The translations under genes were made by a program, and so were the position numbers. Positions 18,073-27,038 of a stretch of 64,000 bases of DNA are shown in pieces. The notes below the pieces were generated by a model that did not search any database, was not told the origin of the DNA, and saw only the letters and a program-made list of their open reading frames with translations. This stretch comes from Pseudomonadota bacterium. GTDB lineage: Bacteria; Pseudomonadota; Gammaproteobacteria; Burkholderiales; JAKAFK01. The first letter of the stretch is position 1, and every line of letters starts with the position of its first letter. Location: the NCBI GenBank assembly GCA_021788645.1, contig JAJYKK010000007.1, positions 1 to 64,000 on the forward strand, in the 5' to 3' direction.

Positions 18073-19050
18073 ATGTACGAATCCTTCTATGGACTCACGG
18101 CAAGGCCCTTCCAGCTCAATCCGGATCCGCGCTTCTTCTTCGCCAGCCGGGGGCACCGCCGGGCAATGGCGTACCTGGAGTACGGCCTGTCCCAGGGCGA
18201 AGGGTTCATCGTCATCACCGGCGACGTGGGCGCCGGCAAGACCATGGTGATCCGCAATCTCTTCCAGACCCTGGCCGAAGAGAAAATCGTGGCGGCACAC
18301 CTCGTCAGCACGCAGCTCGACGCGGACGACATGCTGCGCGTCGTGGCGGCAGGCTTCGGGCTCGAGCACCAGGGCGCGACCAAGGCGGCATTGCTGCACG
18401 ACCTGGAATCCTTCCTGCTTGCGGTCTTGCGGCAGGGCCAACGCGCCTTGCTGGTGGTGGACGAGGCGCAGAACCTCACGCCCAAGGCGGTGGAAGAACT
18501 GCGCATGCTGTCGAACTTCCAGGCGGGAGACAGGCCGCTCCTGCAAAGCTTCCTGCTGGGGCAGCCCGAATTTCGCTATACGCTGCAAAGCGAGGCGCTG
18601 CTCCAGCTGCGCCAACGCGTGATCGCCTCGTACCACCTCGGCCCGATGGAGGCCGACGAGACGCGCGCCTACATCGAGCACCGGCTGCACACCGCCGGCT
18701 GGGACGCCGATCCCGCCTTCGCGGAAGAGTGTTTTGCGGTGATCCACCAACATACCGGGGGGGTGCCCCGCCGCATCAACACCCTGTGCGATCGGCTGCT
18801 GCTGTTCGCCTACCTCGAGTCGCTGCATCAGCTCGACGGTCCGGCCGTGGGGGAAATCATCGGCGAACTCACGGAGGAAACCAGCCTGCCCGCGGGGCCC
18901 GCGCCCGCCCCGCGCGTTGCGCCGGCGAGCCCGATCGGCGATCGCCTGGAGGGGCAGCTTCAGGACATCGACAGGACCCTTCGCCAGTTGGTGACCCTTG
19001 CCCGTCGGCTCCTGTTCCGCGCCTCCGGGAGCGCCACCGAAGGGGCTTGA
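18073..19050 (+). CDS. XrtA-system ATPase (GspA/ExeA-like AAA protein)
   Basis: A 325-residue AAA-type ATPase with Walker A GDVGAGKT at 50-57 and Walker B VVDEAQNL at 129-135. The start MYESFYGLTARPFQLNPDPRF is the conserved opening of the general-secretion/exosortase ATPases (TIGR03015 from memory). The C-terminal 40 residues include a coiled-coil-like stretch (LEGQLQDIDRTLRQLVTLAR). I chose ATG 18073, 11 nt after the barrel gene. Its role in EPS systems is unproven; related ExeA proteins help build secretins. Confidence 0.92.
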   Translation: MYESFYGLTARPFQLNPDPRFFFASRGHRRAMAYLEYGLSQGEGFIVITGDVGAGKTMVIRNLFQTLAEEKIVAAHLVSTQLDADDMLRVVAAGFGLEHQGATKAALLHDLESFLLAVLRQGQRALLVVDEAQNLTPKAVEELRMLSNFQAGDRPLLQSFLLGQPEFRYTLQSEALLQLRQRVIASYHLGPMEADETRAYIEHRLHTAGWDADPAFAEECFAVIHQHTGGVPRRINTLCDRLLLFAYLESLHQLDGPAVGEIIGELTEETSLPAGPAPAPRVAPASPIGDRLEGQLQDIDRTLRQLVTLARRLLFRASGSATEGA

Positions 19051-19111
19051 GCGTGATGCCGTGCCAGCAAAGCCGCGCCATTCCGGCATTGAAACCTCGG
19101 GATCGCTGACG

Positions 19112-19951
19112 ATGCTCCTCAATGCCCTGACGATCGATGTGGAGGACTATTTCCAGGTGTCCGCGTTCGCCCCCTATATCGCGCGCACCGCCTGGAATGA
19201 GGTGCCTCGCCGGATCGAAGCCAACATGGACCGGGTCCTCGCGCTTCTCGATGAGCACCGGACGCACGCGACGTTCTTCGCCTTGGGCTGGATCGCCCGA
19301 CGCCACCCCGGCCTCATCCGCGCCATCGTCGACGGCGGCCACGAGCTGGCGAGCCACGGCTATGCGCACCGGCGCGCCACCGAGCAGACCTGGGCGACGT
19401 TCCGGGAAGACGTCGGGCGGGCGAAAAAGCTGCTGGAGGATATCGGCGGGGTCCGGGTCCTGGGATACCGGGCGCCCAGTTTCTCGATCGGCGAGGGCAA
19501 CCGATGGGCCCACGATGCGCTGCATGAGGCGGGCTACCGCTACAGCTCGAGCGTCTATCCCATCCGCCATGACCACTACGGCTGGCCTGCCGCCCCGCGC
19601 TTCGCCTTCCGGCCGCACGGAGACCAGGGACTGCTCGAGTTGCCGGCGAGCACGGTGCCCCTGTTCGGCCGAAACCTGCCCGCCGCGGGCGGGGGCTATT
19701 TCCGCCTGTTGCCCTATGCCCTGTCGCGCTGGCTCGTCCGGCGCCTCAACACGCGCGAGCATGCCCCCTGCATCTTCTACTTTCATCCGTGGGAACTCGA
19801 CGCCGGGCAGCCGCGGCTGCCCCATCTCAGCGTCAAGACCCGTTTCCGGCACTATACCAATCTCGCCCGCATGCCCGCCAAGATCGGCGCCCTGCTGCGC
19901 GACTTTCGCTGGGACCGCATGGATCGCGTCTTCGCGGAGGTGACCGCATGA
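19112..19951 (+). CDS. XrtA-system polysaccharide deacetylase
   Basis: A 279-residue NodB-type deacetylase. The catalytic Asp is in LTIDVEDYF (residues 7-13), the metal ligands are His82 and His86 (SHGYAHRR), and RAPSF is the third family motif. It removes N-acetyl groups from sugars of the polymer. The start ATG 19112 gives the standard beginning MLLNALTIDVEDYF; the frame is open further upstream but without conservation. No signal peptide is visible, as usual for TIGR03006-type members. The stop overlaps the FemAB-like gene (ATGA). Confidence 0.93.
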   Translation: MLLNALTIDVEDYFQVSAFAPYIARTAWNEVPRRIEANMDRVLALLDEHRTHATFFALGWIARRHPGLIRAIVDGGHELASHGYAHRRATEQTWATFREDVGRAKKLLEDIGGVRVLGYRAPSFSIGEGNRWAHDALHEAGYRYSSSVYPIRHDHYGWPAAPRFAFRPHGDQGLLELPASTVPLFGRNLPAAGGGYFRLLPYALSRWLVRRLNTREHAPCIFYFHPWELDAGQPRLPHLSVKTRFRHYTNLARMPAKIGALLRDFRWDRMDRVFAEVTA

Positions 19952-21015
19952 ATCGCGCCCAGCCTCCCGGCGGCCCCTCGGCCGCAGGCGCGCTCGAGGT
20001 CCGCAGCCTCAGTCCTGACTGGGTGCCGCGCTGGGACGCGTTCGTCGCGCGCTGCCCCGAGGCCAGTTTCTTTCATCTCTCCGGCTGGCAGCAGGTGATC
20101 GAGCGCGCCTTCGGCCACCGCACCCATTTCCTGCTCGCCCACCGCGACGGCGAGGTGGAGGGGGTGCTGCCCTTGGCCGAGATCCGAAGCCTCCTGTTCG
20201 GCCACTCGCTCTCGTCATTGCCCTTCTGCGTCTATGGCGGGCCGGCTGCGGCATCGGACGCCGCCCGGGCGGCGCTCGACGAGGCGGCCCAGCAGCGCGC
20301 CTCGCGGCTTCGCGTCGGGGCCCTGGAATACCGCATGGCGAAGCCCCTGCATCCGGACTGGCCGATCAAGCGACTCTACTCGACGTTCCGCAAGCCGATC
20401 GAGCCGGACGTCGAGGCCAACCTCCTCGCCATCCCCCGCAAGCAGCGCGCCATGGTCCGCAAGGGCATCAAGGCCGGCCTCGCGGCGGAACTCGACGCGG
20501 AAACGGACCGGCTGTACTTCGCTTACGCCTCGAGCGTGCACCGGCTCGGCACTCCGGTCTTCGCACGGCACTACTTCCGCCTGCTGAAGGAGGTGTTCGG
20601 CAGCCGCTGCGAAGTCCTGACGATCCTGCGCGAGCGTCGGGTCATCGCCTCGGTGATGAGCTTCTACTTTCGCGACGAGGTCCTCCCCTACTATGGGGGC
20701 GGCACCGACGAAGCCCGGGAGGTCGCCGGAAACGACTTCATGTACTGGGAGCTCATGCGGCGCGCCTGCGAGAAGGGCGTGCGCCTCTTCGACTACGGGC
20801 GCTCGAAGGAGGGCACCGGCGCCTTCGAGTTCAAACGAAACTGGGGCTTCGAGCCGCAACCGCTCTATTACCAGTACCAGCTCCATCGTGCCAAGGCCGT
20901 GCCGGAGGTCAATCCCTTGAACCCCAAGTACCAACTGTTCATCAAGGCCTGGCAGAGGCTGCCGCTGTGGGCTGCAAACCTGATCGGTCCGCACATCGTC
21001 AGGCAACTGGGGTGA
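19948..21015 (+). CDS. XrtA-system FemAB-like acyltransferase
   Basis: A 355-residue protein with two GNAT-like halves as in FemA/FemB. Recognisable blocks are FFHLSGWQQVIERAFGH near residue 40, LPFCVYGGP, and the C-terminal FDYGRSKEGTGAFEFKRNWGFEP. FemAB proteins transfer amino acids from aminoacyl-tRNA to amino groups; the exosortase-associated members (TIGR03019 from memory) are thought to modify EPS sugars. It follows the deacetylase, which would expose the free amine needed as acceptor. That functional pairing is inference. Confidence 0.9.
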   Translation: MNRAQPPGGPSAAGALEVRSLSPDWVPRWDAFVARCPEASFFHLSGWQQVIERAFGHRTHFLLAHRDGEVEGVLPLAEIRSLLFGHSLSSLPFCVYGGPAAASDAARAALDEAAQQRASRLRVGALEYRMAKPLHPDWPIKRLYSTFRKPIEPDVEANLLAIPRKQRAMVRKGIKAGLAAELDAETDRLYFAYASSVHRLGTPVFARHYFRLLKEVFGSRCEVLTILRERRVIASVMSFYFRDEVLPYYGGGTDEAREVAGNDFMYWELMRRACEKGVRLFDYGRSKEGTGAFEFKRNWGFEPQPLYYQYQLHRAKAVPEVNPLNPKYQLFIKAWQRLPLWAANLIGPHIVRQLG

Positions 21016-21022
21016 ACACGCG

Positions 21023-22288
21023 ATGCAAAACCTGCTCTACCTGACCCACCGGATCCCTTATCCCCCCACCAAGGGAGACAAGATCCGCTCCTATCACGTA
21101 CTCAAACATCTGAGCACGCGCTATCGCGTCTATCTCGGCACCTTCGTCGACACGCCCGCGGACTGGGCACATGCCGATGCGGTGCGGGCCCTGTGCGCGG
21201 ACAGCTGCATCGTCAGGCTGCGCCCCTCGTGGGCCCGGATGAAAAGCCTGTTCGCCCTCGGCAGCGAACAGGCCCTGACCGTCCTCTACTACCGCAGCCA
21301 GCGACTCAAGCGCTGGGTCGACGACACGCTGCGCACCCAGGCGATCGAACGCATCCTCGTGTTCTCCTCGGCGATGGCCCAGTATGCGCTGGCGGCCGGG
21401 GACGCGCGGCGCATCATCGATTTCGTCGACATCGACTCCGACAAGTGGCGCCAATACGTGAGCCGCTCGCGCTGGCCGCAGCGCGCCCTCTACGAACGCG
21501 AACACCGCCTGCTCGCGCGCTACGAAAGGCGGATCAGCCGGCTATTCGAAGGCTCGCTCTTCGTATCGCGGGAAGAAGCCCAGCTCTTCAGCCGATTCGC
21601 CCCGGAAACGGCCGGGAAGACGGCCTACTTCGCCAATGGGGTCGATGCGGACTATTTCTCCCCCGCGCGCGAGTATGCCAATCCCTATCCCGATGCGGCT
21701 CAGGTGCTGGCGTTCACCGGGGCAATGGACTACTGGCCGAACGTCGATGCGGTCGAATGGTTCGCGCACGACGTCTTCCCCCTGATCCAGGCGCGCCACC
21801 CCGATGCGATCTTCTATATCGTCGGCGTTCGCCCCGCGCGCGCCGTGCGTGAGCTCTCCCGCCGCCGCGGCATCGTCGTCACCGGCGCGGTGCCCGACAT
21901 CAGGCCCTATCTCGCGCATGCACGGCTCGCCGTAGCGCCTCTGCGACTGGCCCGCGGCGTCCAGAACAAGGTCCTCGAAGCCATGGCCATGGGCAAGCCC
22001 GTGGTGGCCTCGCCCCAGGCCGCGGAAGGCATCGAAGCCGCGGCGGCAGGCTCCCTCCTGATCGCGCGACACGCCGACGACTACGTGACCCATGCGAGTC
22101 GCGTCCTGAGCGGCGCGGAGGCAAGTGCAGGCCGCCTGGCCCGCGACCACATCGTGCGCGCCTATGACTGGACCCGCAACCTGGCCACGCTGGAGGCCTG
22201 GCTCGAAGGCGCGAGTGACCGCAGCGCCTTGGGCCGAGCCTTCGGGGCGGCTCCCGGAACACTCGCGAGCGAAAGGAGCGCGCGATGA
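21023..22288 (+). CDS. Glycosyltransferase, XrtA-system type 1 (GT4)
   Basis: A 421-residue GT-B fold glycosyltransferase. The start NLLYLTHRIPYPPTKGDKIR is the hallmark of the exosortase-linked sugar transferase family TIGR03087 (from memory). The C-terminal nucleotide-sugar domain has the segment GVQNKVLEAMAMGKPVVASP with the conserved Glu of GT4 enzymes. It should add one sugar of the EPS repeat unit at the cytoplasmic face. The stop overlaps the exosortase start by 4 nt. Confidence 0.92.
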   Translation: MQNLLYLTHRIPYPPTKGDKIRSYHVLKHLSTRYRVYLGTFVDTPADWAHADAVRALCADSCIVRLRPSWARMKSLFALGSEQALTVLYYRSQRLKRWVDDTLRTQAIERILVFSSAMAQYALAAGDARRIIDFVDIDSDKWRQYVSRSRWPQRALYEREHRLLARYERRISRLFEGSLFVSREEAQLFSRFAPETAGKTAYFANGVDADYFSPAREYANPYPDAAQVLAFTGAMDYWPNVDAVEWFAHDVFPLIQARHPDAIFYIVGVRPARAVRELSRRRGIVVTGAVPDIRPYLAHARLAVAPLRLARGVQNKVLEAMAMGKPVVASPQAAEGIEAAAAGSLLIARHADDYVTHASRVLSGAEASAGRLARDHIVRAYDWTRNLATLEAWLEGASDRSALGRAFGAAPGTLASERSAR

Positions 22289-23889
22289 ACAATGCGCTAG
22301 GCGCCTTGGCCGAGCCCGCCGCCGGGACGCGCCCACAAGACAGCGCCCGCGCCTGGCGGCGCGTCGCGCTCATCGCGGGGATCACCCTCGCCGGGCTGCT
22401 GCTGCTCCATTGGCCGGTCGTGAGATTCACCTGGGACACCTGGGCCGACAACCAGACGTTCGCCCATGGCTTTGTCATCTTCCCCCTGAGCGGCTGGCTC
22501 GTCTGGCGGCGACGGCGCGAGATCATGGCGCTATCGCCCACGCCTCAATATTGGGCCCTGGCCCTCCTGGCGCTGGGCGGCTTCGCCTGGGAGCTCGGAT
22601 TTCTCGGCAAGGCCATCGTCGTCCAGCAGTATGCGCTGGTCGCCCTCATCCCGGCCGCCGCGCTCGCGCTCTTCGGCTACCGGGTGGTGCGCGCCATCGC
22701 CTTTCCGCTGTTCTACCTGTTCCTGGCGGTGCCCTTCGGGGAAATGCTGATTCCCCACATGATGGCCTGGACCGCGAACTTCACCGTCCTCGCGGTGCAG
22801 CACAGCGGCGTGCCGGTCTTCCAGCAAGGGCCGTTCTTCGAGCTGCCCAACGGCGACTGGTCGGTCGTCGAGGCCTGCAGCGGACTGCGCTACCTGATCG
22901 CCTCCTATACCCTGGGGCTGCTGTATGCCTACCTGACCTATCGCACGTTGTGGCGCCGCGTGCTGTTCGTGGGCGCCTCCGTCGCCGTGCCCGTGGTGGC
23001 GAACTGGCTTCGGGCCTACATGATCGTCATGATCGGCTATCTGAGCAACATGCGTCTTGCGGTGGGGATCGACCACATCATCTACGGCTGGATCCTGTTC
23101 GGCATCGTCATGGCCTTGCTTTTCTGGCTCGGTTCCTTGTGGCGAGAAGATCTCACGCCGGGGCAGGACGCCCCAGCGGCCGCCTCACCCGCAACCTGCC
23201 CCCGGCTGGTCCCTATCGGGCTCGCGGCAGCGGCCGTCCTCGCGGTGTCGGCCCTCTTTCCCGCCGACGCGCAGTTCCTCGCCAGGCGCCAGTCCGGGCC
23301 GGTCAACGTCACGCTCGCCGCCCCCCGCCCGGCGCCGGGGTGGGCGCCCTGGCTCGGCCCGGTCACGCCGTGGGTGCCCCATTTCAAGTACCCCCGCGCG
23401 ACGCTTGAGCGCACGTATGTCGCACACGGCGCCCTGGTCACGCTCTTCGTCTACTACTACCGCGACCAGACCCAGCGTTCCAAGCTGATCCGCTCGCAAA
23501 ACGTGATTCTTTCCACCAATCCTCAATACCGCAAACACTGGCAGAACATCGGACAGGCGATGCGGCGGCTGCCCCTGGACGCGGGCCGGCTGGGCATCGC
23601 CGAAAACCGCCTGCGCGGACGCCCGCCGCTCCATCTCCTGGTCTGGCACTGGTTCTGGATCGATCACCGCTTCACGACCAACCCGTATCTCGTGAAGTTT
23701 CTCGAAGCCAAGTCCATGCTGCTGGGGAAAGGGGACGACGCGGCGCTGGTCGTCATGGCCACCCCTTATGCCGGCAAGGGCGATGCGCGCGCGGAAAGGA
23801 CCCTGCGCGCCTTCGCCGCCGCCTGGGCATCGCCAATCCGCGCCGCGCTCCAGCGCACGGCGGCACAAGCCGACGGAGGCCGCGGGTGA
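22285..23889 (+). CDS. xrtA: Exosortase A fused to an EpsI domain
   Basis: A 534-residue inner-membrane protein. The N-terminal 300 residues have about eight membrane segments with the exosortase catalytic triad: Cys198 in VEACSGLRYL, Arg243 in NWLRAYMIV and His264 in GIDHIIYGW. The C-terminal region (about 315-534), starting with one further hydrophobic segment, is an EpsI/DUF3485 domain. Exosortases cleave PEP-CTERM sorting signals and transfer proteins to a surface anchor. The fusion fits the XrtA subgroup. The gene overlaps both neighbours by 4 nt. No PEP-CTERM protein is visible in the window. Confidence 0.95.
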   Translation: MNNALGALAEPAAGTRPQDSARAWRRVALIAGITLAGLLLLHWPVVRFTWDTWADNQTFAHGFVIFPLSGWLVWRRRREIMALSPTPQYWALALLALGGFAWELGFLGKAIVVQQYALVALIPAAALALFGYRVVRAIAFPLFYLFLAVPFGEMLIPHMMAWTANFTVLAVQHSGVPVFQQGPFFELPNGDWSVVEACSGLRYLIASYTLGLLYAYLTYRTLWRRVLFVGASVAVPVVANWLRAYMIVMIGYLSNMRLAVGIDHIIYGWILFGIVMALLFWLGSLWREDLTPGQDAPAAASPATCPRLVPIGLAAAAVLAVSALFPADAQFLARRQSGPVNVTLAAPRPAPGWAPWLGPVTPWVPHFKYPRATLERTYVAHGALVTLFVYYYRDQTQRSKLIRSQNVILSTNPQYRKHWQNIGQAMRRLPLDAGRLGIAENRLRGRPPLHLLVWHWFWIDHRFTTNPYLVKFLEAKSMLLGKGDDAALVVMATPYAGKGDARAERTLRAFAAAWASPIRAALQRTAAQADGGRG

Positions 23890-25073
23890 GCGCCCGGCCT
23901 CTCATCGCCCACGTCGTGCACCGCTTCGCCCTCGGCGGAATGGAGAACGGCATGGTCAACCTGCTCAACCACCTCCCGGAAGGCCATTCCAGGCATGTCA
24001 TCGTCTGCCTCGAGGGCTACACGGACTACCGCGAGCGCATCCGCCGCCCGGACCTCGAGATCCATGCCCTCCATCGGCGACCGGGCCTCGATCCGTCCGT
24101 CTACCAGAAGGCCTGGCGGCTCCTGCGCAGGCTGCGCCCGCAAGTCGTGCATACCCGCAACCTCTCGGCCCTCGAGATCCAGGCCGTTGCCGCCGCCGCG
24201 GGGGTGCGTGGGCGCATCCACGGCGAACACGGGCGGGACATCTTCGACCTCGCGGGCACAAACCGGCGTTACAACTGGCTCAGGCGCGCAATGGCGCCCC
24301 TCGTTGGCCACTACATCGCCGTCAGCCAGGATCTCAAGGCGTGGCTGACGGCGAGCGTGGGCGTGCCAGAAGACAAGGTCACGCAGATCTACAACGGTGT
24401 CGACATCGAACGCTTCGCGCCGCGCGGACAGACGAGGCATCGACTTGGGCCGCCGGGTTTCGCCACGCCGGGCAGTTTCATCATCGGGGCCATCGGCCGC
24501 ATGGCCGCCGTCAAGGACCACCGGATGCTGGTGCGGGCCTTCATCCGCCTTGCGCAGGCCCTGCCCCAGGAGCGCAACCGCCTACGCCTCATGATCGTTG
24601 GGGACGGCCTCGCCCGCCAGGACTGCATCGACCTTCTCGCCGCGGCCGGCCTTGCGCACCTTGCCTGGCTGCCCGGAGAACGCGCGGACATCCCGGAGCT
24701 CCTCGGCGCCATGGACGTCTTCGTCCTGCCCTCCCTGGGTGAAGGCATCTCGAACACGCTCCTCGAGGCCATGGCCTGCGGCCTCCCCGTCGCCGCGACC
24801 AATGTCGGCGGCAATCCGGAGCTCGTCACCGCCGGGGAAACCGGCACCCTGGTGCCGGCCGGGGACGACCTCGCCCTTGCCCGGGCGCTGGCGGACTATC
24901 TCGCGCACCCCGAGCGGGCCAGGCGTGAAGGGCAGCGCGGCCGCGCGCGGGTCGAAGCCCGCTTCAGCTTGCAGGCCATGGTCGCAAGCTATCTTGCGGT
25001 GTATGACGAGGCGCTCGCCTCAGGCGCCCGCGCCCGGCCCGCCGCCGTGCGGGCGCGAAGTTTCAGGCTCTAG
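23886..25073 (+). CDS. Glycosyltransferase, XrtA-system type 2 (GT4)
   Basis: A 395-residue GT4-type glycosyltransferase. The opening LIAHVVHRFALGGMENGMVNL is characteristic of the TIGR03088 family (from memory). The donor-binding region contains PSLGEGISNTLLEAMACGLPVAA with the E-x7-E pattern. The GTG start overlaps the exosortase stop. It should act on undecaprenyl-linked EPS intermediates in the cytoplasm. Sugar specificity cannot be read from sequence. Confidence 0.92.
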   Translation: MSARPLIAHVVHRFALGGMENGMVNLLNHLPEGHSRHVIVCLEGYTDYRERIRRPDLEIHALHRRPGLDPSVYQKAWRLLRRLRPQVVHTRNLSALEIQAVAAAAGVRGRIHGEHGRDIFDLAGTNRRYNWLRRAMAPLVGHYIAVSQDLKAWLTASVGVPEDKVTQIYNGVDIERFAPRGQTRHRLGPPGFATPGSFIIGAIGRMAAVKDHRMLVRAFIRLAQALPQERNRLRLMIVGDGLARQDCIDLLAAAGLAHLAWLPGERADIPELLGAMDVFVLPSLGEGISNTLLEAMACGLPVAATNVGGNPELVTAGETGTLVPAGDDLALARALADYLAHPERARREGQRGRARVEARFSLQAMVASYLAVYDEALASGARARPAAVRARSFRL

Positions 25074-25091
25074 GACAGGGGACTCACGCTC

Positions 25092-27032
25092 ATGTGCGGA
25101 ATCGCCGGCATTCTCCACCCAGACGCGCGCAAGCCATTGGATTCTGAGCTTCTGCGCCGCATGAACGAGACGCTCCATCACCGCGGGCCGGACGAGACGG
25201 GCCTTTACGTGGCGGAGGGCGTGGGGCTCGCCCACAAGCGGCTGTCCATCATTGATCTGTCGAGCGGCCAGCAGCCGCTTTTCAATGAAACCGGGCAAGT
25301 CGCGGTGGTGTTCAACGGCGAGATATACAACTTCGCCGAGCTGACGGCCGAGCTCCAGGCCCGAGGCCATCGCTTCCGCACGCGCAGCGACACCGAGGTC
25401 ATCGTGCACGCCTGGGAGGAGTGGGGCGAACGCTGCGTGGACCGCTTCCGCGGCATGTTCGCCTTCGCGGCATGGGATGCCGCTGCGCAGACCCTCTTCC
25501 TCGCCCGCGACCGGCTCGGCATCAAGCCGCTCTACTATGCCGACCTTCCCGACGGCACCTTCCTCTTCGGCTCGGAGCTCAAGGCCCTGTGCGTCCATCC
25601 GGCCTTTTCCCGGACGCTGGACCCGCGCGCCGTGGAAGACTACTTCGCCTATGGCTATGTGCCGGAGCCGCGCACCATTTTCGATCAGGCGCGAAAGCTC
25701 TCCCCGGGCCATACGCTCACGGTCAGGAGAGGGATGCGCAGGCGCGCGCCCGTGCGGTATTGGGACATCCCTTTTTCGCCCATCAGCCACGCCTCCGAGG
25801 ACGACCTCAAGGCCGAACTCATCGCGCGACTGCGTGAAGCGGTCGAGATCCGGATGGTCGCCGAGGTCCCTTTGGGGGCCTTCCTCTCCGGAGGAGTCGA
25901 TTCCAGCGCCGTGGTCGCCATGATGGCCGGTTCGAGCGAGACGCCGGTCGAGACCTGCTCGATCGCGTTCAACGATCCGGCCTTCGACGAGTCGGGGTAT
26001 GCGCGCGACGTCGCCCGCCGGCTGGGCACCCGCCATCACGTCGAGGCGGTCGACAATGACGATTACGGCCTCATCGACGAACTCGGGCGGCTGTATGACG
26101 AGCCCTTCGCCGACAGCTCCGCGATTCCCACGTACCGCGTGTGCGAGCTCGCCCGCCGCAACGTCACCGTGGCCCTTTCCGGCGACGGCGGCGACGAGAA
26201 CTTCGCCGGCTACCGGCGCTACCGCTGGCATCTCTACGAAGAGCGCCTGCGCGCCTTTGTCCCGTCCAGCCTGCGCCGTCCGCTCTTCGGCCTGCTCGGG
26301 GCGGTCTATCCCAAGGCCGACTGGGCTCCCAAGTATCTGCGCGCCAAGGCGACGTTCCAAGGTCTCGCGCGCGACCCGGTCGACGCCTACTTCCATTCCG
26401 TCGCGACCCTCCACGACGGCCTGCGCGCCCGCCTGTTCAACGAGGCCTTCCGGCGAGAACGGCAAGGATACTCCGCCGTCGAGGTCCTGCGCGCGCATGC
26501 GCGGGGCGCGCCGACCGATGAGGCGCTTTCCCTGGTTCAGTACCTGGATTTCAAGACCTACCTGCCCGGGGACATCCTGACCAAGGTGGACCGGGCCAGC
26601 ATGGCGCACGCGCTTGAGGTGCGCGTGCCGCTCCTCGACCACCGCTTCGTGGAATGGGTCTCGGGCATAAATCCCGGTCTCAAGCTCGAGGGCGGCGAGG
26701 GCAAGGCGATCTTCAAGAAGGCCTTGGCGCCGCACCTGCCGCGGGAGATCCTGTACCGGCCGAAGAAGGGCTTCGCGGTGCCGCTGGCGAGCTGGTTCCG
26801 CGGCCCCCTCAAGCACACGGTCGAACAAGCGGTGCTCGGGAGCGTGCTGGCCGAGGCGGGATGGTTCAACCGCACGTTCCTGCGCAGCCTCGTCGATCAA
26901 CACAACGCGGGGCTGCGGGACTGGAGCACCGCCTTGTGGCAGCTGCTGGTCTTCGAATCGTTTCTGCGGCGAAACGGCGCGGACACGCTCGGGCGCGAAC
27001 ACGGGCCTGCCGCAAGGGCATCGGTGGGGTGA
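25092..27032 (+). CDS. XrtA-system amidotransferase (asparagine synthase family), copy 1
   Basis: A 646-residue protein with an N-terminal class II glutaminase domain whose nucleophile is Cys2 (MCGIAGILHP). The synthetase domain has the ATP pyrophosphatase loop SGGVDSS near residue 268 and SGDGGDENFAGY near 363. In EPS loci this family (TIGR03108 from memory) is thought to amidate carboxyl groups such as uronic acids with glutamine as nitrogen donor, rather than make asparagine. Both catalytic sites look intact. A paralogue with an altered N-terminus lies at 48812-50689. Confidence 0.92.
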   Translation: MCGIAGILHPDARKPLDSELLRRMNETLHHRGPDETGLYVAEGVGLAHKRLSIIDLSSGQQPLFNETGQVAVVFNGEIYNFAELTAELQARGHRFRTRSDTEVIVHAWEEWGERCVDRFRGMFAFAAWDAAAQTLFLARDRLGIKPLYYADLPDGTFLFGSELKALCVHPAFSRTLDPRAVEDYFAYGYVPEPRTIFDQARKLSPGHTLTVRRGMRRRAPVRYWDIPFSPISHASEDDLKAELIARLREAVEIRMVAEVPLGAFLSGGVDSSAVVAMMAGSSETPVETCSIAFNDPAFDESGYARDVARRLGTRHHVEAVDNDDYGLIDELGRLYDEPFADSSAIPTYRVCELARRNVTVALSGDGGDENFAGYRRYRWHLYEERLRAFVPSSLRRPLFGLLGAVYPKADWAPKYLRAKATFQGLARDPVDAYFHSVATLHDGLRARLFNEAFRRERQGYSAVEVLRAHARGAPTDEALSLVQYLDFKTYLPGDILTKVDRASMAHALEVRVPLLDHRFVEWVSGINPGLKLEGGEGKAIFKKALAPHLPREILYRPKKGFAVPLASWFRGPLKHTVEQAVLGSVLAEAGWFNRTFLRSLVDQHNAGLRDWSTALWQLLVFESFLRRNGADTLGREHGPAARASVG

Positions 27033-27038
27033 GACGCC

